Assembly (NCBI GenBank): GCA_017051695.1
Contig: JAFIDK010000001.1
Coordinates: 868,001-932,000 of the forward strand
Direction: 5' to 3'
DNA from: Algoriphagus aestuarii
GTDB lineage: Bacteria > Bacteroidota > Bacteroidia > Cytophagales > Cyclobacteriaceae
DNA: 64,000 nucleotides
Positions 36,231-45,181 of the stretch are shown piece after piece; the first letter of the stretch is position 1, and the number at the start of each line of letters is the position of its first letter. Both the position numbers and the translations under genes were made by a program. Under the pieces are notes generated by a model. That model was not told where the DNA came from. It saw nothing but the letters and a program-made list of their open reading frames with translations, and did no database searches.

Positions 36231-36246
36231 TTGAATGGTCATTCAA
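36231..36246. promoter_or_regulatory. TetR-type operator candidate before the aldehyde dehydrogenase gene
   Basis: TTGAATG and CATTCAA flank GT, giving a 7-bp perfect inverted repeat 54 bp before the start codon at 36176. It shares TTGAA and the full right half TCATTCAA with the susC (6034-6049) and tetR (7313-7328) sites. Confidence 0.65.
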
Positions 36247-36324
36247 ATTTATAGGTCTTATCATCCTGACCCAAAAAAGTATCGATTGAATTTTAAAAAA
36301 TAAACCTGGGACTGAGTAAAATAC

Positions 36325-36349
36325 AAAAAGCCCCGCAATTGCGAGGCTT
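36325..36349 (-). terminator. Terminator after tRNA-Leu
   Basis: On the minus strand, AGCCTCGCAATTGCGGGGCT forms a stem-loop (36329-36348) followed by five T residues. It lies just past the tRNA-Leu 3' end. Confidence 0.85.
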
Positions 36350-36352
36350 CTG

Positions 36353-36436
36353 TACCAGGAGCGGGAATCGAACCCGCACGACCGTGAGGTCACAAGATTT
36401 TAAGTCTTGCGTGTCTACCTATTCCACCATCCCGGC
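36353..36436 (-). tRNA. tRNA-Leu (anticodon UAA)
   Basis: The 84-nt sequence folds with acceptor GCCGGGA pairing TCCTGGT (two G-U pairs), a long variable arm and the anticodon loop CTTAAAA between CAAGA and TCTTG. The T arm carries GGTTCGATTCC. CCA is not encoded. The long variable arm and the UAA anticodon identify leucine. Confidence 0.95.
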
Positions 36437-36440
36437 TTCA

Positions 36441-36499
36441 CTCCATCATGATGGAGCTACTATTTCATTAAACAAGAAAGCCCTTGAATCAAGGGCTTT
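36441..36499. other. Paired hairpins between the two tRNA genes
   Basis: CTCCATCATGATGGAG (around 36441-36456) is a perfect palindrome, and AAAGCCCTTG (36477-36486) pairs with CAAGGGCTTT (36490-36499) around AAT. They may be processing signals, or a terminator for one tRNA. Confidence 0.6.
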
Positions 36500-36502
36500 T
36501 TG

Positions 36503-36575
<73 letters not shown>

Positions 36576-36701
36576 TTTTAGTAAGACCCAAACTTTCTCT
36601 GAGTCATTTGTGGATGCAAAGGTAAGATCCGAAAATAAATTTACAAGTATTATCGCCTGAATTTTTCCCTTTTTCTTCGCAAAAAATTCGTTTTGGCTGA
36701 T

Positions 36702-37511
36702 TTACAGTCCTATATCAAAGTCATAAGATGCTAGAATTTTAACCATTTCACCCACATTTCTTGCTCCGAGCTTTCTTAAAATATTTTTCCGGTGGGTAGA
36801 AACAGTATTAAACGATATATTCAATTTCTCACTGATCTCCTTTGATTCCATCCCATCGAGAATCATTTTCACGATTTCTTTCTCCTTCTTTGTCAATGAA
36901 ATTTCCCTGGTTACAGGAGAGTTTTTGTTTACAAAAATCCTAGTACCATCATCTTTTAAATAGGAGTAATTCCAGTCATAACTTTTCGACTTAGGCGGAA
37001 ATTCCAACTTTAAAATAATGTGGAGATCCATGGCAAAATTACCAGCAGAATCAATCAAATATGGTTTTACCCTTCCCATTACCCAAAAAACTTCCTGAGT
37101 AACACGATGCACCCATCTAGTGGTATACGAAAATTCAAACCGGTGTTTCTCTGCTAAAGTGAGCTGGTGAAAGGCATCAAAAATTATCTTTTGAAATCGA
37201 AACAACTCCTCCCTATCCTCAGGATAAATCATCGTGAATGAAGTTTCCATCCCTTTTGATTTAAACATAGAGGAAGGATATCCTGTGAGCTCTTCGACAT
37301 TTCCTGTATAAAAAGCCAGATTCAGTTTACGATAATCAAAACAGGCTATGACCAAACCTTCTCTCATGCCAATATTCTGGCTGAGAATCTCAAGTTCTGA
37401 GAGCATTTTTTCTTCATCAGGAGAATCTTTAAACTCCTGTTTTTTCCATTCTTGAAAAAATTTAGAATACTTATCCTGTTTCTTCAGGTCCTTCAAAAGC
37501 ACCTTATCCAT
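36702..37511 (-). CDS. PAS-domain LuxR-type regulator without a kinase domain
   Basis: From the ATG at 37511 the product has 269 residues. A PAS-like region (about 60-160: VIACFDYRKLNLAFYTGNVEELTGYPSSMF, then FTMIYPEDREELFRFQKII) precedes a C-terminal LuxR helix-turn-helix (about 205-265: LTKKEKEIVKMILDGMESKEISEKLNISFNTVSTHRKNILRKL). There is no receiver or kinase, so it may be a one-component sensor. It is the gene before mutS on the same strand but is probably independent of it. Confidence 0.85.
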   Translation of the reverse strand: MDKVLLKDLKKQDKYSKFFQEWKKQEFKDSPDEEKMLSELEILSQNIGMREGLVIACFDYRKLNLAFYTGNVEELTGYPSSMFKSKGMETSFTMIYPEDREELFRFQKIIFDAFHQLTLAEKHRFEFSYTTRWVHRVTQEVFWVMGRVKPYLIDSAGNFAMDLHIILKLEFPPKSKSYDWNYSYLKDDGTRIFVNKNSPVTREISLTKKEKEIVKMILDGMESKEISEKLNISFNTVSTHRKNILRKLGARNVGEMVKILASYDFDIGL

Positions 37512-37566
37512 AACAATCAATTAATAATATTAAAAAGCTTAACCAATATACTGAATAACTTTTCAA

Positions 37567-40173
37567 CTATGCCTCTAATTTTTTCTTTATCTCATGAAGT
37601 TTCAATAATGCTTCAATCGGTGAGATCGCATTGATGTCAATTTGATCAATTAATTCCTTTGCTTCTTGGATTTTGGGGTCAAGTTCAAACAAACTCAATT
37701 GATAGTTGTTTTTTGGAATAGATTTAATGCTTTCATTCTTTTCATTGACAGCTTTGTCTTTTTCCAGATGACCCATAATTTCTGAGGCTCTCAAAACTAC
37801 TGGGTTTGGCATGCCTGCCATCTGAGCCACATGAATCCCGAAGCTGTGCTCACTTCCTCCTTCTTTAAGTTTCCTCATAAAAATGACTTTGTTCCCTACT
37901 TCTTTTACTGAAACATTGAAATTTTTTATCCTTGGAAAATCTTCTGTCAATTGGTTTAATTCATGATAATGCGTTGCAAAAAGAGTCTTGGCTTTAAACT
38001 GAGGGTGATTATGCAAATATTCCACAATAGACCAGGCGATGGAAATCCCGTCGTAAGTCGAGGTGCCTCTACCGATTTCATCCATCAAAACAAGACTTCT
38101 GTTGGATAAATTATTGAGAATACTTGCTGTTTCTGTCATTTCTACCATAAAAGTAGATTCTCCTTTGGAAAGATTATCAGAGGCTCCTACCCGCGTGAAA
38201 ACCTTATCAATGATTCCTACTCTCGCAAATGACGCGGGAACGAAGCTTCCCATTTGAGCCATTAAAACGATCAAGGCAGTTTGCCTTAATAAAGCTGACT
38301 TACCGGCCATATTTGGCCCAGTGATGATGATGATTTGTTGGCTATCGTGATCCAGATAGATGTCATTGGGCACATAATTTTCTCCTAAGGGCAACTGCTT
38401 TTCTATGACCGGGTGTCTTCCATCTTTAAATTCCAGAGTTTCCGTTTCAGAAATTTTTGGTCTGGAATATTGATTGGAAAGCGCCACCTGGGCAAATGAA
38501 AGTAAAACATCCAAGGTTCCGATCACCCGGGCATTTTGCTGGATTTGAGTAACATATTTCGCTGTTTCCTGCACCAATTCCAGAAAATATCGCTGCTCTA
38601 TCCCCACCAATCGCTCCTCGGCATGTAGGATCTTTTCTTCGTAATCTTTCAGTTCAGGCGTGATATACCGTTCCGCATTGACCAAAGTCTGTTTTCTGAT
38701 CCATTCCTGTGGCACTTTGTCTTTATGAGCATGCGTTACTTCCAAATAGTACCCAAAAACTTTATTGTACGCGATTTTTAAAGATGATATGCCGGTGTTT
38801 TGAACTTCTCGCTGTTGTAACTGAACCAAAAAATCCTTCCCGGTATTTGCCAAGTTCCGGTACTCGTCCAATTCTGCATCTACTTCATCTTTGATGATAC
38901 CTCCTTGATGCGTTAGCATAGGAGCATCTTCCTTTAATTCCTTTTCGATTTTTTCCAATAAAAATTCACAGAGGTTCAATTGATCTGAAAGCCTTTTCAG
39001 TGTGGGATTTTCCTGCGTTTTAAGTAGCTCCTTGATAGGCACAATAGCTTTCAATGCCCTTTTGATCTGATTGATCTCCCTTGGATTTGCTCTTCCTACC
39101 ACGACTTTTGAAATCAACCTCTCCAGATCTCCGATATGTTTGAGTTCTGAAAGGATTGTTTCTATCAAGATGGAATTTTGATAGAAGAAATCTACCACAT
39201 TCAGGCGCTCCTCGATGGCTTTCTTCTCTTTCAAAGGTAAAACCATCCATTTCTTCATCATTCTGGATCCCATAGGAGTCAATGTCTGATCCAATATCTG
39301 GATTAATGGGACACCTCCCTCGTGCTGGGCATAAACCAGTTCTAGGTTTCGAATAGTGAATTTGTCCAGCCAGACATATTTCTCCTCAGCAATTCTCGAA
39401 ATCGCCGAAATATGCTGAATCTCTTTGTGCTCCGTTTCTTCTAGATAATATAAAATTGCACCTGCTGCTGTAATACCATTTTCTTGATCTTCAATACCAA
39501 ATCCTTTCAGGTTTTTGGTTCCAAAATGTGTTTTTAGCTTTTCGTAGGTAAAATCAAATTGAAAAACCCAGTCCTCACAATGAAATGTGATAAAATCATT
39601 TTTAAGCAGTTCTTGGGCTACTTTTTTGGAGGCTTTGGAATAAATAATTTCTGAAGGGGCGAAACTTTGAATCAATTTTTCCAAATAGGAAGAATTGCCC
39701 TCTGCACACATAAACTCTCCTGTGGATAGATCCAGAAAAGAAATCCCATGTTTTTCTTTTCCAAAATGGATAGATGCCAGGTAATTATTTCTTTTAGTAT
39801 CCAGCACCTGGTCATTGAAAGATAGGCCAGGTGTCACCAACTCGGTTACTCCCCGCTTGACGATTCCTTTCACGGATTTTGGATCCTCTAATTGATCACA
39901 AATTGCTACTCGATTGCCCGCTCTAACCAGCTTCGGCAGATATGTATCCAAAGAATGATGTGGAAATCCTGCCAACTCAATATGCGAGGCAGACCCATTG
40001 GCTCTTTTAGTCAAAACAATGTCAAGTACTTTACTGGCCTTGATGGCGTCCTCACCAAAAGTTTCATAAAAATCACCAACTCTGAATAATAACAATGCGC
40101 CGGGATGCTTGGCTTTGATGGCATTGTATTGCTTCATTAAGGGCGTTTCTTTTCCGTCTTTAGACTTACTCAT
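37567..40173 (-). CDS. mutS: DNA mismatch repair protein MutS
   Basis: This 868-residue protein begins with the mismatch-binding segment TPLMKQYNAIKAKHPGALLLFRVGDFYETFGEDAI, including the FYE motif, and has the ATPase Walker A TGPNMAGKS with Lys625, then the DEIGRGTSTYDGISIAW region and THYHELN. It recognises mismatches and small loops and recruits MutL. No mutL is in the window. The length is typical. Confidence 0.97.
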   Translation of the reverse strand: MSKSKDGKETPLMKQYNAIKAKHPGALLLFRVGDFYETFGEDAIKASKVLDIVLTKRANGSASHIELAGFPHHSLDTYLPKLVRAGNRVAICDQLEDPKSVKGIVKRGVTELVTPGLSFNDQVLDTKRNNYLASIHFGKEKHGISFLDLSTGEFMCAEGNSSYLEKLIQSFAPSEIIYSKASKKVAQELLKNDFITFHCEDWVFQFDFTYEKLKTHFGTKNLKGFGIEDQENGITAAGAILYYLEETEHKEIQHISAISRIAEEKYVWLDKFTIRNLELVYAQHEGGVPLIQILDQTLTPMGSRMMKKWMVLPLKEKKAIEERLNVVDFFYQNSILIETILSELKHIGDLERLISKVVVGRANPREINQIKRALKAIVPIKELLKTQENPTLKRLSDQLNLCEFLLEKIEKELKEDAPMLTHQGGIIKDEVDAELDEYRNLANTGKDFLVQLQQREVQNTGISSLKIAYNKVFGYYLEVTHAHKDKVPQEWIRKQTLVNAERYITPELKDYEEKILHAEERLVGIEQRYFLELVQETAKYVTQIQQNARVIGTLDVLLSFAQVALSNQYSRPKISETETLEFKDGRHPVIEKQLPLGENYVPNDIYLDHDSQQIIIITGPNMAGKSALLRQTALIVLMAQMGSFVPASFARVGIIDKVFTRVGASDNLSKGESTFMVEMTETASILNNLSNRSLVLMDEIGRGTSTYDGISIAWSIVEYLHNHPQFKAKTLFATHYHELNQLTEDFPRIKNFNVSVKEVGNKVIFMRKLKEGGSEHSFGIHVAQMAGMPNPVVLRASEIMGHLEKDKAVNEKNESIKSIPKNNYQLSLFELDPKIQEAKELIDQIDINAISPIEALLKLHEIKKKLEA

Positions 40174-40265
40174 GTGGGTATACTTACTTTTATACTAATT
40201 TTGGGAGAGATATTCGGCGGGAATATCCCCGAAAATAAGCCATTCATAAAGCAGAACAAAAAAGG

Positions 40266-40799
40266 ATGAAAAAATTAAGCATGGATGAACTCGAAAGAGT
40301 ATCGGTCGAAGAATTTAAACAAATGGAAAAATCACCGATTGTAATCGTGCTGGACAATATCCGAAGCTTGAATAATGTCGGCTCTGCTTATCGGACAGGA
40401 GATGCATTTGGGATAGAAAAAATTTATCTCTGTGGAATCACAGGAACTCCTCCTCATCGCGATATTCAGAAAACCGCTTTAGGAGCTACTGAATCAGTAG
40501 ATTGGGAATATTGCCAAAACACAACAGATGCTTTGGAAAAACTAAAATCGGAAGGTTTTCAGATTTGTGCTTTAGAGCAAGTAGACAGGTCAGTTAAGCT
40601 TCACGAATTTAAACCAGAAAATGGCAAAAAATACGCTTTGGTATTCGGAAACGAGGTTTTCGGAGTAGAAGACGAAGTTCTAAATGCCTGTGATACTGTC
40701 TTGGAAATCCCGCAACTTGGAACCAAGCATTCCCTAAACATCTCAGTGACTCTAGGTATTTCTATTTGGGATTTGATGGTGAAATTAAAGCAGTTTTAA
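40266..40799 (+). CDS. SpoU/TrmH-type RNA methyltransferase
   Basis: This 177-residue protein has the three SPOUT motifs: NNVGSAYRTGDAFGIEKIYLCG (motif 1, about 39-60), ALVFGNEVFGVEDEVL (motif 2) and HSLNISVTLGISIWDLM (motif 3). It is short and lacks the N-terminal RNA-binding domain of RlmB, so tRNA ribose methylation is possible but not settled. It is divergent from mutS. Confidence 0.88.
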   Translation: MKKLSMDELERVSVEEFKQMEKSPIVIVLDNIRSLNNVGSAYRTGDAFGIEKIYLCGITGTPPHRDIQKTALGATESVDWEYCQNTTDALEKLKSEGFQICALEQVDRSVKLHEFKPENGKKYALVFGNEVFGVEDEVLNACDTVLEIPQLGTKHSLNISVTLGISIWDLMVKLKQF

Positions 40800-40831
40800 A
40801 AAAACGGGGAGAAATCCAAAAAACCTCTCCC
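40798..40831 (-). terminator. Terminator after the gene at 40839
   Basis: On the minus strand, GGGAGA and TCTCCC (40807-40812 with 40826-40831) form a six-base stem and are followed by seven T residues. It lies between convergent genes. Confidence 0.7.
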
Positions 40832-40838
40832 AACTGGT

Positions 40839-41252
40839 TTATTCATCTTTTAGAAATCGATACCTGATCCCTATTGATCCCCTAAGCCAATCAAAACTTC
40901 CTATCATCGGTGCTATTTCCATCTGAAAGCCAAAATCCTTTTTGGCAAATGGATAGACATTTAGGCCAATAGGAATCACCACTCCATCTATGTCACCAAT
41001 ATGGGGGCCTATTCCTCCATAAAATTCAAAACTCTCCTTTTTTGCTAAAATCAAATTTGCAACAAGCTCGACATCAAAATCACTCAAAAAATCATTAGTC
41101 CCTAATCGAAACTCAGGAATAAACCGCTCTCCGAACTGTTTATTGACCCCAACGAAAGGTAAAAAGCTACTTTGATGATAAGATACTGTCCACTGGGCGA
41201 AAGTAAGTGAGGAAAGAAGGCAAAAACAGATTACCAAAAAGGATTTTTTCAT
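40839..41252 (-). CDS. Hypothetical small outer membrane barrel-like protein
   Basis: This 137-residue product has a signal peptide (ends SLTFAQ) and alternating strands (WTVSYHQSSFLPFVGVNKQF, FYGGIGPHIGDIDGVVIPIGL, WLRGSIGIRYRFLKDE). I recognise no family. The length would fit a small eight-stranded barrel. Confidence 0.65.
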   Translation of the reverse strand: MKKSFLVICFCLLSSLTFAQWTVSYHQSSFLPFVGVNKQFGERFIPEFRLGTNDFLSDFDVELVANLILAKKESFEFYGGIGPHIGDIDGVVIPIGLNVYPFAKKDFGFQMEIAPMIGSFDWLRGSIGIRYRFLKDE

Positions 41253-41293
41253 AAAGATTTAGTTAGTATGAAATCATCTACGAACAAAACAAC

Positions 41294-41740
41294 TTAAAGT
41301 TTAAGATCTGAAATTTTTATATGCGTTTTTATCATATTCGAACTCGCTTTTGCCACGATTTTTCCTGATTCTTTGCTGATGATCGCTTCCCAATGATTAA
41401 GGTTTGCTCCAGATCTAATAAGGTTCGCTTCTAGGATGAGTTTTTCACCGATTTGAGCGGATGAAAGAAAATCCACACTCAGGTTAATACTGGACATCAA
41501 ATAATCGCCCCCGGCTACAAAATTTGCCATCCCGATTCCATCATCCAGCATTAATGAGGCCACTCCACCATGCAAAATTCTTGCAGGATTACACATGTAA
41601 GGCTGGACTGTGTACTGGATTTTGATGTGTTTTTCGGAAATTTCCAACAAAATTCCTGCTAGCCAATTTCCCGCAGCAGATGGAGTTTGATCCAGTTTTT
41701 TGCCTATTTGACTTGAAAAATACTCAAGGGGTGTTGCCAT
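41294..41740 (-). CDS. PaaI-like hotdog-fold thioesterase
   Basis: The 148-residue hotdog protein has the key segment RILHGGVASLMLDDGIGMA (about 53-71), where HGGV and the downstream Asp match the PaaI/DUF4442 thioesterase site. Such enzymes release CoA from aromatic or other acyl-CoAs. The gene starts 10 bp after the stop of the preceding gene (41750) on the same strand. Confidence 0.83.
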   Translation of the reverse strand: MATPLEYFSSQIGKKLDQTPSAAGNWLAGILLEISEKHIKIQYTVQPYMCNPARILHGGVASLMLDDGIGMANFVAGGDYLMSSINLSVDFLSSAQIGEKLILEANLIRSGANLNHWEAIISKESGKIVAKASSNMIKTHIKISDLKL

Positions 41741-41749
41741 AATTCTGAG

Positions 41750-42340
41750 TTATTTTTTTTCTAATAATTTTAAATAATCATCCATGATTTCTTTCAAAGA
41801 CTCTTTTTCTATCTCCGTTTCCCAAATACTTTTCCAGGTACCATCCTTTTGGATAAAAAAGTCAGCATCCTCTTCAATCCAAGGCTTTAGCGACGTTAAA
41901 TAGTCGAAAAACTGTTTATTATTCCCATTTTCTAAATGAAACTTCTGTTCTTCTCCTGCCGAGACTGCTTTTAATTCTATCGGCCATTTGAGATTTTGCA
42001 GCTCAAAATAGATATAGGATTCATTCTTTAAAGAATTCAAAATTATCACCAAAATGAGGTTCCATGGTTTGTCATTTTGAATTGTATCCTTATGTCTGAA
42101 AAGAGTCATTTTTGCATCGATTCTTGCCTCTCTTTCATAATGAATGGACCGGAGATTCAGAAAAAACAGCCGATTAGAATCATTTACCTTGAAAGTGCGA
42201 TCCTCTCCCGTATTGTCTGCCCGCTTGTCATTAAAGAAGGAAAATACAAACACTAATAAGAGGGAGGCCAGACCAAAGATCTTGAGAATTTTTATTAGCT
42301 CGGGAGTGAATATCGGATCTCTGGAAGAGTTTTTTGCCAT
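41750..42340 (-). CDS. Hypothetical membrane-anchored protein
   Basis: This 196-residue product has one membrane segment (KIFGLASLLLVFVFSFFN, about 19-36) and a mainly beta-rich periplasmic domain (KVNDSNRLFFLNLRSIHYEREARIDAKMTLFRHKDTI). It ends in a Lys/Glu-rich helix. No family is recognised. It lies between the short-chain dehydrogenase gene and the thioesterase gene on one strand and is probably co-transcribed. Confidence 0.75.
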   Translation of the reverse strand: MAKNSSRDPIFTPELIKILKIFGLASLLLVFVFSFFNDKRADNTGEDRTFKVNDSNRLFFLNLRSIHYEREARIDAKMTLFRHKDTIQNDKPWNLILVIILNSLKNESYIYFELQNLKWPIELKAVSAGEEQKFHLENGNNKQFFDYLTSLKPWIEEDADFFIQKDGTWKSIWETEIEKESLKEIMDDYLKLLEKK

Positions 42341-42375
42341 AGTAGGTTAACTCTATTCCTATTAAAGAGTTGGCG

Positions 42376-43134
42376 TTAGTGAACGTATGAACCGGCATTG
42401 ATGTCAATGCTAGCACCCGTTGCATGGTCTGCAAAGCCAGAACACAATAAGGTCACCATTGGGGCGATATCTTCTGGTTTAGTCAATTCACTTAAAGCGA
42501 TATCATTTAAAGCAAAGCCTTCTCCATATTCGGAAAGTATCTCATTGGCCATATCTGTACGGGTAAATCCCGGTGCTATCAAAAATGCCTTGATCCCCTG
42601 TTTCCCATAATGTCTGGCAATGGATCTTGTCAAACTTACTAAAGCCCCCTTTGAAGCTGCATAGGCTAAATAATCGGTAGTATCCCCTCTAAAAGCAGCT
42701 CTGGAAGAAATAGTTACTACTCTTCCCCCCTGATTGATTTTAGCCTGATCTACAAATTCCTTGCATAAAATCCCTACTGAAGTGGTATTTATCTGAATGG
42801 TTTCATTCCAAATCTTCAACCACTTTTCTGTTGGCAAATCATCTGGGGCAGATTTTGCAACTCCCGCATTATTGACAATTCCTGACAGGGGACCATATTT
42901 TTTTACCAGCTTTGGAATAAAGCCAACTACTGGATCTGGATTTCCCAAATCACATTTTTCTAAATGGGAAACTCCAGAAAGTTCATTTTGAAGGGATTTG
43001 GCTTCTTCTTCGTTGGAATTAAAATGAATGATTATCTCCGCACCAGATTCTGAAAGTTGTTTGGCAATAGCTCTTCCAATACCCCGTGAGGCTCCTGTAA
43101 TAAGAATCCTTTGACCATTTAATGAAATATTCAT
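42376..43134 (-). CDS. Short-chain dehydrogenase/reductase, FabG-like
   Basis: This 252-residue SDR has the cofactor motif TGASRGIGRAIA (about 13-24), NNAGVA, the Ser in TISSRAAFRG and the catalytic YAASK (Tyr/Lys). It resembles 3-oxoacyl-ACP reductases and is followed by a hotdog thioesterase two genes on, so an acyl-chain role is plausible. NADPH would be the cofactor. Confidence 0.9.
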   Translation of the reverse strand: MNISLNGQRILITGASRGIGRAIAKQLSESGAEIIIHFNSNEEEAKSLQNELSGVSHLEKCDLGNPDPVVGFIPKLVKKYGPLSGIVNNAGVAKSAPDDLPTEKWLKIWNETIQINTTSVGILCKEFVDQAKINQGGRVVTISSRAAFRGDTTDYLAYAASKGALVSLTRSIARHYGKQGIKAFLIAPGFTRTDMANEILSEYGEGFALNDIALSELTKPEDIAPMVTLLCSGFADHATGASIDINAGSYVH

Positions 43135-43150
43135 TTATAAGATAGGTTAA

Positions 43151-43684
43151 TTACCAATTTTCCTGAATCATCAATGACTGAATATGTGCCAAATGGTGTT
43201 TTCCATGCCAGGCATACATCAAAGTAACCTCATCCAAAGGGACATTTTTTTGTGATTCGGGGTGAAAATAGGTTTTGTCAAAGTCTTTAGGTCGCATTTC
43301 TTCAAGAATCCGAAGCCATTTGAAATGGATATTCTTAAGCATACCTATGGAAATCTCTATAGGAAGATTATAATCAGGAAGATTTGCCCAAGCAGCTTCA
43401 TCATATGGTTTTATTCTTGGATTTTCTTCTGTCAAAGCCAATTTGAACCTTATCAAGGCATTCATATGGCTATCAGCACAATGGTGTACAACCTGACGAA
43501 CGGTCCAACCTCCAGGTCTATAGGGCGTGTTTAATTGTTTTTCAGTAAAATTCTTAACTGTTGATTCAATAAATTTAGGAAGAGACTTAATTTCCTCTGT
43601 TGCATTTCTTAAATCATCCGTAGTGATTACAGATGGTTTTTGGAATTTCCCAATTGGATATTTGAGCTGTTCGATGTCTATCAT
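43151..43684 (-). CDS. YfiT/BstA-like DinB family protein
   Basis: This 177-residue protein has the pattern LRYPIGKF-like start and NTPYRPGGWTVRQVVHHCADSHMNALIRFKLALTEENP (about 53-90), then KHHLAHIQSL near the end. The three His residues in VHHC and KHHLAH would bind metal in the DinB four-helix fold. YfiT-type proteins are thiol transferases or hydrolases in Bacillus. It is followed by the SDR gene. Confidence 0.88.
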   Translation of the reverse strand: MIDIEQLKYPIGKFQKPSVITTDDLRNATEEIKSLPKFIESTVKNFTEKQLNTPYRPGGWTVRQVVHHCADSHMNALIRFKLALTEENPRIKPYDEAAWANLPDYNLPIEISIGMLKNIHFKWLRILEEMRPKDFDKTYFHPESQKNVPLDEVTLMYAWHGKHHLAHIQSLMIQENW

Positions 43685-43691
43685 AGGTTGT

Positions 43692-44384
43692 TTATTTACC
43701 TGCTGCGATGCTAGCCAAATCTACAGTTTTTGCACCATTAGCCAAAAGGACATTGGCACAGGAACATAAAGTAGCTCCGGTAGTAATTACATCATCCACC
43801 AATAGGATCCGGAGATTGACGATTGACATTCCGGAAGTAAGTTGAAAAACGTCATCCACATTTTCCATTCGTTGCAGCCTGGATTTTTTGGTTTGGGTTT
43901 CAGTAAATTTCTTCCTTTCCAAAGCATTTTCATAGACAATCCCTAAGCCTTCAGACATCCCTTTTGCAAATTGCTCACTTTGGTTATAGCCTCTTCTTAG
44001 CAATTTGATAGGATGGAGTGGGACAGGAACAATTAGATCCCAAGAAGTACGGAAATTGGCCTCTAAAAGATCCTGTGCATATAGTTTACCTAATTTTTCG
44101 GCAATTTCAGGCTTATTTCTATACTTCAAGCGATGCAAAATCTTTTGACTCTGGCCACCAGAAGTGAATCTCAAAAAAGACATCGCCATTCCAATATTAC
44201 TCAAGCCTTTAATTTTATCAGTGATGTCATTTTCAGATGGCATCTTATGATATAAGGTCTTTGGCAATGTCCCAATACAAATCCTGCAGAAACAAACCTC
44301 AAAGTCAAACAGGTTTCTTCCACATAATGCACAGTTTCTGGGATATATCAGGTCAAAAAAATCTTTGAAAAAATGTAAACGCAT
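43692..44384 (-). CDS. comF: ComF family phosphoribosyltransferase-like protein
   Basis: From the ATG at 44384 the product has 230 residues. A short Cys cluster (CALCGRNLFDFEVCFCRICI) is followed by a phosphoribosyltransferase-like domain with the PRPP motif ILLVDDVITTGATLCSCANVL. ComF is needed for natural transformation in Firmicutes, where it works with ComFA. No other competence gene is near. It is the last minus-strand gene before the orientation switch. Confidence 0.88.
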   Translation of the reverse strand: MRLHFFKDFFDLIYPRNCALCGRNLFDFEVCFCRICIGTLPKTLYHKMPSENDITDKIKGLSNIGMAMSFLRFTSGGQSQKILHRLKYRNKPEIAEKLGKLYAQDLLEANFRTSWDLIVPVPLHPIKLLRRGYNQSEQFAKGMSEGLGIVYENALERKKFTETQTKKSRLQRMENVDDVFQLTSGMSIVNLRILLVDDVITTGATLCSCANVLLANGAKTVDLASIAAGK

Positions 44385-44467
44385 AAGCAAAAAGTTCTGT
44401 TAGTACTTACCAAGGCCGAATACATGCTATATTTGCCTGTAAATGTGTATCCTAAACAGTTAATTTA

Positions 44468-44809
44468 ATGAATCTCGTAGAAGAATTCAATGATTATAGA
44501 GCTAAGATGAATGAGAAGATCTTGGCTGCAGATAATAAAGTGATCAAAAGGTTTTTCAATTTGGATACCAATGCCTATGCGGATGGTGCGCTGGATGTGA
44601 AAACGAAAGAAATGTTAGGTTTAGCTTGTTCTATGGTCTTAAGATGCGATGATTGTATCAAGTACCATCTTGAAAAGTGCAAAGAAGTAGGATTAAACAA
44701 AACCGAAATTTTTGAAGTATTTTCAATAGCCACTTTAATAGGTGGTTCCATCGTAATTCCTCACCTACGAAGAGCGACAGAATTTTGGGAAGAACTTGAT
44801 AATCAATAA
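44468..44809 (+). CDS. AhpD-like carboxymuconolactone decarboxylase family protein
   Basis: The 113-residue protein has the AhpD-type motif LRCDDCIKYHLEKCKEVG (CxxC with a following His, about 58-65), which in AhpD is the active disulfide. It may act as a small thiol reductase or decarboxylase. It is the first gene after the orientation switch and is followed by a hypothetical gene 8 bp on. Confidence 0.85.
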   Translation: MNLVEEFNDYRAKMNEKILAADNKVIKRFFNLDTNAYADGALDVKTKEMLGLACSMVLRCDDCIKYHLEKCKEVGLNKTEIFEVFSIATLIGGSIVIPHLRRATEFWEELDNQ

Positions 44810-44817
44810 CATAAACT

Positions 44818-45180
44818 ATGTTTAAGAAGGATCTTGATCTGGAAAAGAGGTGGTCAAAACTCTTGGATGGCCTAAAAGAAACTATTGGAAAAAAACCCAG
44901 CGATTTAAATGGCGTTTTGTTTTTAATAGGAGTCCAGGAATTAGGTATGGGCAATAGAATATTCACCAAAGAGCAGAAACAAGATTTGATGCATATTGCA
45001 GTTTGCAAAGTGCTGAGCTACGATGGCTTTTATGAGTTGGACTTTGTAGATCAAGATGGATGGCCTCATTGGAAATTAATCAAAGAATTACCTCATTTTG
45101 ATTTGCTTGAACAAGAGAAATTATTAAAAATTCAAGTACTAGAATACTTCGAAAAAGAGTACGAAATAGAAATTAAGTAA
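44818..45180 (+). CDS. Conserved hypothetical protein
   Basis: This 120-residue soluble protein has no signal or membrane segment. Its pattern (GVQELGMGNRIFTKEQKQDLMHIAVCKVLS, DGWPHWKLIKELP) resembles a small Bacteroidota protein found next to xth and AhpD-like genes, but I have no function for it. It is joined to xth by a one-base gap, so the two are co-translated. Confidence 0.7.
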   Translation: MFKKDLDLEKRWSKLLDGLKETIGKKPSDLNGVLFLIGVQELGMGNRIFTKEQKQDLMHIAVCKVLSYDGFYELDFVDQDGWPHWKLIKELPHFDLLEQEKLLKIQVLEYFEKEYEIEIK

Positions 45181-45181
45181 C

